The notes: generated by a model from the sequence alone, not told the origin. 64,000 bases of DNA from Deltaproteobacteria bacterium (GCA_020630875.1 JAHDIH010000002.1:1-64000), one strand, 5' to 3'. Numbered from the stretch's first letter, positions 1-9,025 are shown. Translations and numbers: made by a program.

Positions 1-88
1 TGGTGCAATCAAAACCGCACGCTTGTGTAGGTTGATCACACAATACCTAAAGGTTTTTAACCATTCCCAGTAACTTAGCTGCACGACC

Positions 89-1261
89 TCATATCGACGG
101 CCAGTTGGTACAAAGCGAGGTCAGCCGCTCATCGCTAATCGCTTGTTGGCAAACGAAATCTTTCATCGTTTGATTGCTGTGCTTAGTAAGCGGAAGTTTC
201 CCCCCATCAGCAACCAATGCCGCGCAAGCGAGCGGGGACCCATAAGAACAGGACTCGATGACGTATCGCATGTCGGTTGCCTTGGTCACTCGTTGTGCCG
301 TTTGACAGGCACTTTCGACTGCACCGTAACAAGCGTAGTTGAGATACTCGGTTCGTTTTGTAATGTCTTCAATACCACCGGCATAGTTGAGGCACGTGTC
401 GGGACTACCTAACAGACAAGCTTTTTCCAGATAGGACGTGTCCTGATTTAAGACCCAAAGGAGCATACAATTGGCGGCATAACCTCGGTCGCAAGAAGCT
501 TTGGCTACCGTCATTTGCTTTTCTTTACTCCAGCTACTTCTAAGTTCCCGCGCGTGAAACGTTAAAATGATACCGCAGGCGTCATCCAAACCTTCACCAC
601 ACAAGGCTTCTAGTTCTTTCCAATGACTTTCAGCAATATCTTCACTCACGTCCGTTGATTGAACCGCATCTGCATGAACACTGAAACAAGACATTTTTGA
701 GCCTCGCTTGCATCCATTCTCCCAATAGCCTTTGGAAAGAGCTACATTCTTAGGAACACCCAAACCTGTGTCGTACATAAAACCTAGATTCGAGCAGTAG
801 TCCGCATTACCGTCGGTGCATTCCTTATCAAACCTTTTGACTGCATTCTCGTACAGCGACTTTATCTTTTTCTTTTCGTGATATCGCCCATCCGAGAAGC
901 GATAGTTCGCTTCATCAAAACACGCCTCCGGATTTCCCGCGACGCATGCACTGTCAAGAAACGAAAGCGCCTTCTCAACATCTCGCTCGTCGCCGATCCC
1001 CATTCTCGCGTACAACGCCGCTTGTGGGCATGCCAACCAAGTCTTTTTGATGCAGGCTTTAGCCATACGTTTCGCGGCTTTCGCCGCTGAGAAAGACTCT
1101 CCTTGTCGGTATTTCTTTGCTAACTCATAACAAGCCTGTCCCGAGATTGCGCTGTCGCCATCGCATTGGGTTAGTAACCCGGCTGCGTCACCTGCAAGCT
1201 CCATCGATGACGTCTTCTTACAGGCAACGACGGTAAAGATAACGAGAATCAAACGGCTCAT
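89..1261 (-). CDS. Sel1-repeat, Cys-rich lipoprotein
   Basis: Predicted lipoprotein of 390 residues. The chosen ATG gives a short signal peptide ending in a lipobox (FTVVAC); an in-frame start 27 bases further out would only add a charged, non-signal stretch. The body has repeated helical units of Sel1/Hcp type (for example YDTGLGVPKNV followed by GYWENGCKRG) with paired cysteines, as in the Helicobacter cysteine-rich proteins, where they form disulfides. The start overlaps the stop of the upstream lipoprotein gene by 4 bases (ATGA), so the two are probably translated together. Envelope location is inferred; the Sel1 fold usually binds proteins, but the partner is unknown. Confidence 0.8.
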   Translation of the reverse strand: MSRLILVIFTVVACKKTSSMELAGDAAGLLTQCDGDSAISGQACYELAKKYRQGESFSAAKAAKRMAKACIKKTWLACPQAALYARMGIGDERDVEKALSFLDSACVAGNPEACFDEANYRFSDGRYHEKKKIKSLYENAVKRFDKECTDGNADYCSNLGFMYDTGLGVPKNVALSKGYWENGCKRGSKMSCFSVHADAVQSTDVSEDIAESHWKELEALCGEGLDDACGIILTFHARELRSSWSKEKQMTVAKASCDRGYAANCMLLWVLNQDTSYLEKACLLGSPDTCLNYAGGIEDITKRTEYLNYACYGAVESACQTAQRVTKATDMRYVIESCSYGSPLACAALVADGGKLPLTKHSNQTMKDFVCQQAISDERLTSLCTNWPSI

Positions 1262-1740
1262 TGGACTTTTCCTCTTTTCTCGAGGCACTCGCCAAACGAC
1301 TTACAGTCGGACTCAAGAGAACACTCGAAATCTTTTCGAAGAAGTACTCGGTCAGCGTGGTTCTGCGCTCGATCCACGCACTTGCCCATGCATTGCTCCA
1401 TCAAACCTGGCGTTCCTTTGCCGCATTGAGTTGTCTTTTTGGTGCACAGGGTTCGACATGCCGTACTGACGGGAGGCAACACGTGGTCGTTTGAACAATT
1501 GAGTAACGCCACACAGTCGGAGGCATACTTCTTGCCGCATTCTGCAATACCCTCCACAAGAGTCTTCCCTTGTTCCGACTTTGCTAAAGCATCACAGCGA
1601 GACACGCAGTCTCCACGATCAAAGTACTGCTCGCCGCGATCATCAACGCAGGCAAACTGTTGGTCACAGATTTCTTTGCAACGCTTGTTTGGTGGCGCGG
1701 TACAGCCGACCAGAAAAGCAATCAGAATGAAGAATCTCAC
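1258..1740 (-). CDS. Small Cys-rich lipoprotein
   Basis: A 160-residue protein with a signal peptide and lipobox (FLVGC) and about 15 further cysteines, many as CxxxC or CxxxCD pairs, suggesting a disulfide-rich periplasmic or surface domain. I do not recognise a named family; similar Cys-rich lipoproteins are common in Myxococcota. It is the first gene of a two-gene unit: its TGA overlaps the ATG of the Sel1-repeat lipoprotein. Function unknown. Confidence 0.75.
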   Translation of the reverse strand: MRFFILIAFLVGCTAPPNKRCKEICDQQFACVDDRGEQYFDRGDCVSRCDALAKSEQGKTLVEGIAECGKKYASDCVALLNCSNDHVLPPVSTACRTLCTKKTTQCGKGTPGLMEQCMGKCVDRAQNHADRVLLRKDFECSLESDCKSFGECLEKRGKVQ

Positions 1741-1847
1741 ATTCCGACCCTACCAAATCTAACGGCTTGGAGCCGCCAAACAGGGATACTTTCTGGACAA
1801 AAGAAAGACTTAGTTTCTATGAGGCTATCGACTACTTGATACGGCAA

Positions 1848-2354
1848 CTACATTGCGCAATACGGAGCTCTGATCGTTCCAGAAATCATGCCATCATCTG
1901 TTGTTGCTTCAAACGTAAGTTCTGAAACACCACCAATGCTTGGTTCCATCTTTTGCCATGCGGCGGTGCCCCCTGTTGGCAAAATGGTAGTCTGAGTACT
2001 ACAGACTTCGCTGTCTTGTTGATAGAGCGGTAAATTAAGATCAAATTGATTTTCCCCCAGCTCTGTGCCGCGAATCATGAGTTTCTTATGGGTAATCCCT
2101 AGGCATCCGCCCGAAAGTTGGATTCCTCTGCAATAATTTTCAATATCAGATACGATCACCACAGTTTGGTCACCATCTTTAAACGCATAGGCTGACTTCA
2201 TCGTCTCCGAGAGAGAAATTCCTGCGATCTCACCGGTTAAACTTACAGTACCAATGTCGCGGACTTGTGCGTCGGGTTTCATTTCCTCCTCAGTGGAGCT
2301 GCCACTTCCGCACCCAACGGCAAGAACCAAAACTGTTGTTACAATACTTCTCAT
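1848..2354 (-). CDS. Putative lipoprotein
   Basis: 168 residues from the ATG at 2354, which opens a clean lipoprotein signal (LVLAVGC) followed by a Ser/Glu-rich linker. A longer reading from 2408 would put 18 non-signal residues in front and is rejected. The ATG overlaps the TGA of the NUDIX gene by 4 bases, making this the third gene of a thioesterase-NUDIX-lipoprotein unit. The rest looks like a small beta-rich domain with four cysteines (CRGI, CLGI, VCST and a final PYCAM) that could form two disulfides. No family recognised. Confidence 0.7.
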   Translation of the reverse strand: MRSIVTTVLVLAVGCGSGSSTEEEMKPDAQVRDIGTVSLTGEIAGISLSETMKSAYAFKDGDQTVVIVSDIENYCRGIQLSGGCLGITHKKLMIRGTELGENQFDLNLPLYQQDSEVCSTQTTILPTGGTAAWQKMEPSIGGVSELTFEATTDDGMISGTIRAPYCAM

Positions 2355-2776
2355 GACGCAATCACCTCCAGCGCAAGGGTGCCAAATTCTTTGACGTTCT
2401 TCGGGCAAGTAAGCTTTCTAAGACCTTCCTCATCAACCCAGTCAAATTCAGTATATTCTTCGTTAGGCTGAATTGTATTGGGATCGTCTATTCGGGTCGC
2501 AAACACGAAGTTCATATGCATCCCTTTGCTGCCGGCCTGATGTTCCTCGTAACCTATATATCCGGCTGGCACGCCGTCAAACGCAGCGGGAAGGTCGTCC
2601 CACTTTCCCAGAAAGCCGGTTTCTTCCCTTAACTCTCTTTTCGCAGCTTCCAAAGGAGTCTCACCTTGTTCCATCTCTCCGCCAATGGGCAACCAGGTAC
2701 CCAAGCGCTTGTGCTTTATGACCAAGGTTTTTCCTGCGTGACATGCAAACACTGCCACTGAGAATGCACGCCGCAC
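2351..2776 (-). CDS. NUDIX hydrolase
   Basis: 141-residue single-domain NUDIX pyrophosphohydrolase. The complete Nudix box is visible (G-x5-E-x7-RELREETGF), giving the Mg2+-binding helix. It starts with GTG at 2776, sharing one base with the TAG of the upstream thioesterase gene, and its TGA overlaps the next ATG. The substrate cannot be told from the sequence; the N-terminal LGTWLPIGG loop is typical of family members acting on nucleotides or nucleotide sugars. The family cleaves nucleoside diphosphates linked to another moiety. Confidence 0.85.
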   Translation of the reverse strand: MRRAFSVAVFACHAGKTLVIKHKRLGTWLPIGGEMEQGETPLEAAKRELREETGFLGKWDDLPAAFDGVPAGYIGYEEHQAGSKGMHMNFVFATRIDDPNTIQPNEEYTEFDWVDEEGLRKLTCPKNVKEFGTLALEVIAS

Positions 2777-3258
2777 TAGAACTGAGGCCTCAACTTCTTG
2801 AGGTGCTCAGGACCGATTTCATAAAATTTTTTGTGCCGCTCCAACTTAGTAATGATATCTAGAATTTCGCTCGGGGGGGAAATCATTTTGCGAGTTTCTA
2901 AGCTCAACCATCCAAAGGACGGAACACCTACAGCGGCAACGTCTCCACTTTCTTTGTAAACGTTTTGCGCAAACGCATAGAATCGCCTGTCAGCCGACAT
3001 TCCAAGGAGTTGAACGTCGACAGTTACGGTTTCCCCACTAACCACTTCAGCCTGATAGTAAAAGGTTTCACTCAAGATGACCGGACCAAACCCCAACTCT
3101 TGAAACTTTCTTTGACTGAAACCGTTTTCGGTTAGAAGTGCAAAACGTACATGTGTCATCCATTTTGAATAGGCAATGTTCGCTACGTGACGGTTCGGAT
3201 CAAGGTCATCCCAGCGAACTTCAAAGCGTTTTGTAAAACCCACAACTATTTTTACCAC
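2776..3258 (-). CDS. Acyl-CoA thioesterase (YbgC/FcbC-like hotdog)
   Basis: 160-residue hotdog-fold protein. The N-terminal motif VRWDDLDPNRHVAN matches the 4-hydroxybenzoyl-CoA thioesterase/YbgC group, including the Asp that acts in catalysis there. It probably hydrolyses an acyl-CoA or acyl-ACP in the cytoplasm. Start is GTG at 3258; an in-frame GTG at 3243 is also possible and neither has a clear Shine-Dalgarno. It is the first gene of a three-gene unit. YbgC is often found beside tol-pal genes; here those lie 12 kb away. Confidence 0.8.
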   Translation of the reverse strand: MVKIVVGFTKRFEVRWDDLDPNRHVANIAYSKWMTHVRFALLTENGFSQRKFQELGFGPVILSETFYYQAEVVSGETVTVDVQLLGMSADRRFYAFAQNVYKESGDVAAVGVPSFGWLSLETRKMISPPSEILDIITKLERHKKFYEIGPEHLKKLRPQF

Positions 3259-3368
3259 ACTTGCTAATTGGTTGTTGATAAGGAGTTGTCCTACACCGCA
3301 GACTTTTGATCACATAGCGTGAAAATGAGCATCTAGCGCAAGCAGCATAACGAAGGTAAAATAATCAC

Positions 3369-3806
3369 ATGAGGGGGATAATTTTTACAATTGTATTGGC
3401 CACCGCAGCGTGCGGCAAAGGGAAGTCAGAGGCACCAAAAGCGCACGTGATGGTGACAGAAGAGCAAGTGATTGCAATGTCTACCAAAGAAAGACAGAAG
3501 CATGCAGGAGATCGAATCGCTAAGCTCGAATCGCTTGTTCCTGAAATGACAGAACTTGAAAAAGGTGCGGATTTGATTAATCGCAATTGCATTCAAGATC
3601 AGTCAATCATGCTCAAGACGATTCTTTCATCTGCAGAAACGCGACAGAGGCATCTTGGCGAACATATCGTGGTCGACAACAAGCGTCAGCAAGTTCGTTC
3701 TACGCGCGAGATCGAAAAGCTCTACATTCGTGGTATGGAAACAGCCAGAGATGGACGTAACTGCTTTGACCAACCTACGGAAGTATTTGTCGAGCGGAGA
3801 AAGTAA
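3369..3806 (+). CDS. Small helical lipoprotein, paralogue of 4753-5310
   Basis: 145 residues: signal peptide with lipobox (ATAAC), then a mainly alpha-helical domain. It shares an architecture with the gene at 4753: MSTKERQKHAGDRIAKLESLVPEM here against MSPEERQAYVEKKLKEIDGMMP there, then a helix with an N-C pair (RNCIQD against QNCVND), a helix with E-TR-, and a late Cys (RNCFD against EACIGD). The two conserved cysteines could form a disulfide. Function unknown; the paralogues flank a nucleotidyltransferase gene. Confidence 0.75.
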   Translation: MRGIIFTIVLATAACGKGKSEAPKAHVMVTEEQVIAMSTKERQKHAGDRIAKLESLVPEMTELEKGADLINRNCIQDQSIMLKTILSSAETRQRHLGEHIVVDNKRQQVRSTREIEKLYIRGMETARDGRNCFDQPTEVFVERRK

Positions 3807-3883
3807 TTAGTTCCGAAAACCACATACCGGCGGCAATCGCGAAAGTCATTGTCGGTGTCCCCAAACGATCGGTCAGCGACCAG

Positions 3884-4711
3884 ATGCTTGGACCACTCCG
3901 AGCCCATCTTGGAGATAAGGACTTCGACAGAGAATACCTTGCAAGTGAACTCTTGGTAGAAATTCGACTAAAAATTTACAACGAAATAAAACTTAAGTTC
4001 GATGATGCGGGAATCAGAGTCGCACCGATTAAAGGATTCGCCTACAGAGAATTCTATGGGGATTTGGCGCTTCGCCCGATGTCCGACATCGATCTATTGG
4101 TCCCCAAAAGTCATTTCGCTACGGCAGAAGAAATACTCAGAAGCGAGGATTTTTCAGCTATTGACAGTAGTCGCGGTAACTCTGCGCTCCATCACGCACA
4201 AACTTTCAAACGGAACGGTGTAGCCATTGATTTGCACCGGCACATTATTCAGCCGGGAAGAACGAGAATGTCCATGACGGAAATCTGGCAGCGTGCCAAT
4301 CGCTCAGAGCTGGACATCGTCGATCTCGCACTGATTCACGTGGCGCACATGGCGCGGCAAGATATGCTTGTCCCCGCAATCAACCTAGTCGACTTGATGC
4401 TAATAGCGGCAAAGATCACAGAAAATCAGCGTCAACTGGACATGAAAAGGCGTCTGCACAAGTGGCGAATGGAACCGATGTTCAATGCGGCGATGGACCG
4501 ATTGGCCGCCTTTAAGTCAGGAAAGTTCCACGGATCCCAACCCGTGCCTAGCTTGGCCTCAAGAATTCCCCAGAAACTCGCCCTAACCCAAGGTTTTAGA
4601 CAAAAGACGGCATTTTTGACATTTGCTGCTGCTGAAGAACTATCCACTCGCAAGAATTTCAGCGGGCTGGCTCACAAGTGGCTTGATTTGATGTCGAAAT
4701 TATCCGACTAA
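3884..4711 (+). CDS. Nucleotidyltransferase family protein (NTP_transf_5-like)
   Basis: 275 residues from the ATG. The motifs IKGFAYREFYGD, RPMSDIDLLVP and a later IDLHRHI are those of the NTP_transf_5 family (PF14907), a cytoplasmic polymerase-beta-type fold often encoded in exopolysaccharide and peptide-modification clusters; its exact reaction is not established. The start is uncertain: the frame stays open upstream into the preceding gene, the ATG at 3884 has no good ribosome site, and no ATG, GTG or TTG occurs between. A GGAG at 3797 precedes an ATT codon at 3808, so a rare start is possible. The C-terminal part is helical. Confidence 0.75.
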   Translation: MLGPLRAHLGDKDFDREYLASELLVEIRLKIYNEIKLKFDDAGIRVAPIKGFAYREFYGDLALRPMSDIDLLVPKSHFATAEEILRSEDFSAIDSSRGNSALHHAQTFKRNGVAIDLHRHIIQPGRTRMSMTEIWQRANRSELDIVDLALIHVAHMARQDMLVPAINLVDLMLIAAKITENQRQLDMKRRLHKWRMEPMFNAAMDRLAAFKSGKFHGSQPVPSLASRIPQKLALTQGFRQKTAFLTFAAAEELSTRKNFSGLAHKWLDLMSKLSD

Positions 4712-4752
4712 TAAGGTAGGATACATCAGCAGTTCGCCAGTACGGAGCTAAA

Positions 4753-5310
4753 ATGACCAAAACCATTCGTAACATTACTACCGCCACCTTGATAGCTTTC
4801 TGCCTAAGTGCACTTACCACGCAAGCCGAAGAAGCAAACGACGGTGAGCAAGCGGATGAGCAGTACTTAAAAATGAGCCCTGAAGAGCGACAGGCTTATG
4901 TTGAAAAGAAACTCAAAGAAATCGATGGAATGATGCCTCGCATTCTCGAGTTGAAGGCGTCAGCCACCAAAAGTCGCGATTTAATCAAGCAAAACTGTGT
5001 GAACGACAATCTTATCAGTTTCAAAAAGATTCTTTCTTTGGCCGAAAAAACCCGAAATGACCTGCTCGAAGACATCTCAGCAGGCGATACGCAAGAACAA
5101 AGCCACGCAGCAGCCAAAATTGACATGATTCTCGCTAGAGCCCTTCAAACCAGCGCGGATGCGGAAGCCTGCATCGGGGACGAACTAATGTTTGTGGGCG
5201 ATGGCGATGTTACCGTAGAGGGCCCCTCAATTGTGGTTGAGCCGATTGACCCGCTGGTGCCTACAGTCGTACCCTTCACCCGGCCAGGATACGCCAGTCC
5301 ATTCTTCTAG
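4753..5310 (+). CDS. Secreted helical protein, paralogue of 3369-3806
   Basis: 185 residues with a Sec signal peptide (cleavage near TTQA-EEAN) but no lipobox Cys, unlike its paralogue. The helical core repeats the paralogue's plan, with two conserved cysteines (QNCVND, EACIGD). It ends in a Pro/Val-rich tail (VEPIDPLVPTVVP) that may reach across the periplasm. It is followed 44 bases on by the beta-barrel gene in the same direction. Function unknown. Confidence 0.75.
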   Translation: MTKTIRNITTATLIAFCLSALTTQAEEANDGEQADEQYLKMSPEERQAYVEKKLKEIDGMMPRILELKASATKSRDLIKQNCVNDNLISFKKILSLAEKTRNDLLEDISAGDTQEQSHAAAKIDMILARALQTSADAEACIGDELMFVGDGDVTVEGPSIVVEPIDPLVPTVVPFTRPGYASPFF

Positions 5311-5354
5311 GTTTGGTTGACGTGTTGGGGGACATGACGTAAGAAGGGGCACCA

Positions 5355-6626
5355 ATGAAACTGGTCGGAATAATAGCTGTACTTTGCAGCGCCACAATAT
5401 CGTTCGCACAAGACGCTTCATCGACGAAACCAATCTCTGATGACCAACTGCGAACCACCGGTGGTCACAGCGAAATTACCAACGACGGACTTCGTCTGTC
5501 GGATAGTTTGGTTTTAAACCCAAAGTTCGCTCTCGAAGGCGGATACACTTCTAACGTCTTCTTTCAAGACAGAGACGAAGTTGGCGCTGGAATTGTCCGC
5601 GCGATGGTCGCCCTCGAACTAGCAACCCCCGACCAAAACGGTGACAACGACAGTGGCCCGGAAAACTACAAACTCAGAGCCGGGCTTCAAGCTGCATGGG
5701 ATCAATACTTAACAAGCAATCAATTCGCTCGAGACCAGAGCGATATTTCTATTAACGGAAACGTGGGCCTTGTTTTGTTCCCGAAGTCAGACCTTTCTTT
5801 AGTTCTGCAAGAGAACTACGCGCGGAACGCATCACCGACCAACTTCGTGTCAGGAACCTCTTTAGCCAGGCATCAAAATGCGCTTGGTGCAAGACTCAGA
5901 TACCGACCAAACCAGGGGCCACTTTCTTTCGCCGTGGGATACCAAAACGTGATCGATGATTTTGTCAGTACCAACAGCGACTTCGCCAGTCGAATACAGC
6001 ACGGCCTTGGAGCGAGAGTAGACTGGGAGTTTCTTCCCTTTTCAACCGTCTTCTTGGATGCCACGTACGGCTTTTACTCTGGCCTAGGAAGTTTCAGCCA
6101 GAAGCGTAACAATCAGCCCCTGCGCGTACGCCTTGGAATTCAAGCGCCATTGACGGAGAGCTTTGCGCTTGGTGGTTACGTAGGATACGGACGGGTACAA
6201 TACGACGGTGGCGGTTCCTCCTTCAACGGAATCCTTGGTGGGGTCTCTGCCAAGTACCGATACACTGAAACTGGCGCCTTGAGCCTAAGCTACAACTACG
6301 GATTCGAAGATTCCGTAAATGCCGACCTTCATGTCGATCACAATATTTCTGCAACCCTACGCCAACAAATAGAGCGCGTAGTTATCGATGCGAATGGTTC
6401 TTTCATATTTAGAAACTACAGCGGGATTCTTCCCCAGATTGGTGCTCCATCACGGGATGACGTCATTTTGGGCGGAACCTTACGAGTTCACTACATCGTC
6501 CGAGACTGGATGGCGGTTAGTGCACGACTTAACTACAGCAACGTAGCAACCAATTATCTAGCGCAGGGTGATGACCCAAGTTTCTCGCGTATCGATCTGA
6601 TTGCTGGCGTTGCTATGTCATACTAG
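5355..6626 (+). CDS. Outer-membrane beta-barrel protein (BBP2-like)
   Basis: 423 residues: signal peptide (cleaved after SFAQ or nearby), then alternating beta strands throughout with aromatic ends and a terminal strand finishing in Tyr (GVAMSY), as expected for a BAM substrate. The early motif LNPKFALEGGYTSNVFFQ is typical of the BBP2 outer-membrane beta-barrel group found in exopolysaccharide loci. A Shine-Dalgarno (AGAAGGGG) precedes the ATG. The oxidoreductase gene follows after 5 bases, so they are probably one operon. It may help export or anchor a polysaccharide; that is inferred from family context. Confidence 0.8.
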   Translation: MKLVGIIAVLCSATISFAQDASSTKPISDDQLRTTGGHSEITNDGLRLSDSLVLNPKFALEGGYTSNVFFQDRDEVGAGIVRAMVALELATPDQNGDNDSGPENYKLRAGLQAAWDQYLTSNQFARDQSDISINGNVGLVLFPKSDLSLVLQENYARNASPTNFVSGTSLARHQNALGARLRYRPNQGPLSFAVGYQNVIDDFVSTNSDFASRIQHGLGARVDWEFLPFSTVFLDATYGFYSGLGSFSQKRNNQPLRVRLGIQAPLTESFALGGYVGYGRVQYDGGGSSFNGILGGVSAKYRYTETGALSLSYNYGFEDSVNADLHVDHNISATLRQQIERVVIDANGSFIFRNYSGILPQIGAPSRDDVILGGTLRVHYIVRDWMAVSARLNYSNVATNYLAQGDDPSFSRIDLIAGVAMSY

Positions 6627-6631
6627 AGACA

Positions 6632-7489
6632 ATGGGTACTCTTAAGGTTTGCCTTATCGGCTGCGGTCGTTGGGGAAGCAACTATCGTAGGCTTTTAAGC
6701 AAGAGCTGTTCATTTGAACTAACCAGCGTTATTGATCCGACCCAAGCAAACTTTCGACCGCTGTCGGAAGTTGACGCCGAAGCTGCCATTATCGCTGCGC
6801 CAACGCCACAGCACGTGCTCCTGGCGGGACAAACCTTACGCATGGGTTGGCCAACGCTCATTGAAAAGCCAGTAGCCACGTCATTAGCCTCACTTCGCGG
6901 TCTAAAGCCGTATGCCGAACTGGTATTCGCAGGGCATCTGTTGACCTACGACGAGCTAACCTTGCTCGCTCTAAAAACGATGCCTGAAATTGGATCCGTT
7001 GTGGAGATTGAATGTGAAAGGTTCACTCAAAATCCTGTAGCGAGGCAAGAAGGACCGCTTTGGAATCTGGCGTGCCATGACCTTTCCATACTCGACCGGT
7101 TACTTCCGAATCTCATCATAGAAAATCCAAAGGCGTTAAGTGATTCGAAATACTATGAGGTAGATGCAAGTTGTAGGGGCATTGCCATCATGCTGCGTGG
7201 TGGACGAGGACAGTCGAAAAGTCTCCGTCAAACTACCATCAGAGGCGAAAATGGTACCTTGACCATTGAAGAATCTAACTCTCGACTACTTCTCAACGAT
7301 CGAGTTATTGCCTCTGCTGAGGGGTCTCAGTCTCCTTTAGAAAACCAGCTGCAAGCTTTTCATCAATTTTGCCAAACAGGTTCTGCGTTTACGGATTTTT
7401 CACACACCTGGCGAATTACCCGTTGGCTGGAAGAGATAACGTCACAGCAAACGCAATTCTTGAGTCGCAGACTGATGGCCGGGCTCTAG
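6632..7489 (+). CDS. Gfo/Idh/MocA family oxidoreductase
   Basis: 285 residues. The N-terminal Rossmann motif (CLIGCGRWGSNYRRLL) binds NAD(P), and the family's EKP motif occurs in TLIEKPVATS. The C-terminal half has the family's alpha/beta substrate domain, with NLACHDLSILDRLL carrying the expected His-Asp pair. It is shorter than usual members (330-380 residues). Such enzymes oxidise or reduce sugars, often UDP-sugars, in surface polysaccharide synthesis. Its 3' end overlaps the convergent DUF4388-J gene by 48 bases. Confidence 0.8.
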   Translation: MGTLKVCLIGCGRWGSNYRRLLSKSCSFELTSVIDPTQANFRPLSEVDAEAAIIAAPTPQHVLLAGQTLRMGWPTLIEKPVATSLASLRGLKPYAELVFAGHLLTYDELTLLALKTMPEIGSVVEIECERFTQNPVARQEGPLWNLACHDLSILDRLLPNLIIENPKALSDSKYYEVDASCRGIAIMLRGGRGQSKSLRQTTIRGENGTLTIEESNSRLLLNDRVIASAEGSQSPLENQLQAFHQFCQTGSAFTDFSHTWRITRWLEEITSQQTQFLSRRLMAGL

Positions 7490-9025
7490 CTCCAACACCT
7501 TGTTAAAACACGCTCGTGCAATCGCGTCTTTTCTAGCTTCTTTTGCCATTCTTCCTCTGTAGAGGTGACAATCGGGACTGTTCGGCGACATTTCGATAGC
7601 CTTTTGAGCCTGGGGATCGAGCTCTTCAAACGAAGCGACGGCATCTCTTGCAAGCCGAAACTCCGTCCAAAGATACATAATCAAGTGCTCACCTTCTGTT
7701 GGATTTAGCTCTACGGCCTTCTTAAAAAACTTTCCAGCTTCCATCATGCGTCCCTTGCGAATCCACATTTCGCCTTGTTGATGTTGATCCTCTGCCTCAA
7801 ACATAGCCATAGCCTCGGACTCGGCTTTCTCTAATTGCTCTTTGTAGGCTTTTTCTCCGCCAGCTTTCAATACTTCCTGATAGTGAGCGCGTTTCTCTTT
7901 ATCCGTCAGTACGGCGAAAGCTTTGTTCACCTGAGAAAAGACCTTGTGAGCTCGACGGTCTGTATCATCAAGGCCTAGTGCTTTTATTTTGTCGGGGTGT
8001 AAGTCTCTGGCCAACAAAAAGTAGGCTTTTTGCATCTCGTCATTAGACGTTTCCCGAGTTACCCCTAAAAGCGCAAAGTAATCGCCATCGGTTTGAATGA
8101 TTTCGAACTTTTCTGCGATCATCTTTGAAAGCTTTTCCGCCCGCTCTTCTTTGCTAAGTCGACTCCTTTTCTTCTTTTTCTTCTCCGGAGCAACTTTTGC
8201 AGCTGTAGATCTTGTTTGGGAGACTGCCGGCGTTTTCGCAGCAGTAGCGGCTTGCGGAGTTGATGGCGTTGGCATTGATGGCGCAGAAGAAATTTCAGCA
8301 AATTCAGGGAGGTCTGCGTTCTTCGGCTCCTTGGTTAGCATGCCACATACCGAGAGTGCCAATACAACTGAAGTTGCATGTTGAACTTTTATCCCATGCT
8401 TTGTTAGTGCGGTGAATATTTGATTTGGAGTAACGGCATAGTCTCGTAGCGTTGCCAACAAAACTTTATCGCTCTCTTCAAATCCAAATTCGCTAAGTTT
8501 CGTTAAAGACTCCCGAGACAACTGAAAAGGCCCGCCGTCGGCATTAATTGCTTGATGCAAGTCAGTAGCCGGAGCGGCGCTTCGCAGTCCGGAGACCAAA
8601 AGCGGAAGCGCAGGAATAGTTGATTGGATCAAATCTCGACTTTCGCCGGGAGTTAGTGAAATCGTTCCACCACCATAGGCAAAAATACGAGTAGCCGATC
8701 GCTGTACGCATTTCGCAAGAAATTCGGGTGATTTATCCTCTCCAATCACTTCACAAGCAAGCTGTGCAACCTCCACTGAGGTCTTCCCTTTGACTTTACC
8801 AACCAAAGAAGACAGCTGACTGGGAGACAAAATTCCCAAGACCTTAGCCATCCGCAAAGGCGAGTCGGAAGGCTCCTGAGAACTGGCCGCAACAACGCTT
8901 CCTTCAGAAAACGCTACGGAAACTTGTTTGCCCCCTTTTTCCACCCTTAGAACCCCTTTGAACGAGGAGTTTGCGCAAAGCGCAAAGGCGCGAGCAATGT
9001 GCTCCAACGTATGATTTTGTCCCAT
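7442..9025 (-). CDS. DUF4388 - J-domain - TPR protein
   Basis: 527 residues from the ATG at 9025; an in-frame start at 9061 would add 12 residues. Order (numbered from 9061): DUF4388/PATAN-type domain (about 14-120), a second helical region to about 245, an Ala/Pro/Lys-rich linker (255-300), a J-domain (about 325-400) with an intact HPD in LHPDKI, then TPR-like helices (428-539) with FKKAVELNPTEG and FNKVLELEPGHQ. The HPD implies stimulation of an Hsp70 ATPase. DUF4388 is common in Myxococcota signalling proteins. It probably acts as a cytoplasmic adaptor; no client can be named. It diverges from the PP2C gene. Confidence 0.8.
   Translation of the reverse strand: MGQNHTLEHIARAFALCANSSFKGVLRVEKGGKQVSVAFSEGSVVAASSQEPSDSPLRMAKVLGILSPSQLSSLVGKVKGKTSVEVAQLACEVIGEDKSPEFLAKCVQRSATRIFAYGGGTISLTPGESRDLIQSTIPALPLLVSGLRSAAPATDLHQAINADGGPFQLSRESLTKLSEFGFEESDKVLLATLRDYAVTPNQIFTALTKHGIKVQHATSVVLALSVCGMLTKEPKNADLPEFAEISSAPSMPTPSTPQAATAAKTPAVSQTRSTAAKVAPEKKKKKRSRLSKEERAEKLSKMIAEKFEIIQTDGDYFALLGVTRETSNDEMQKAYFLLARDLHPDKIKALGLDDTDRRAHKVFSQVNKAFAVLTDKEKRAHYQEVLKAGGEKAYKEQLEKAESEAMAMFEAEDQHQQGEMWIRKGRMMEAGKFFKKAVELNPTEGEHLIMYLWTEFRLARDAVASFEELDPQAQKAIEMSPNSPDCHLYRGRMAKEARKDAIARACFNKVLELEPGHQSATQELRLL

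Noticed and set aside
1..88. Start of window
   Set aside because: No coding frame, repeat or RNA is supported in these 88 bases after the Sel1 lipoprotein stop.
3365..3592. Antisense frame beside the first helical lipoprotein
   Set aside because: It overlaps the real gene on the opposite strand and has no independent support.
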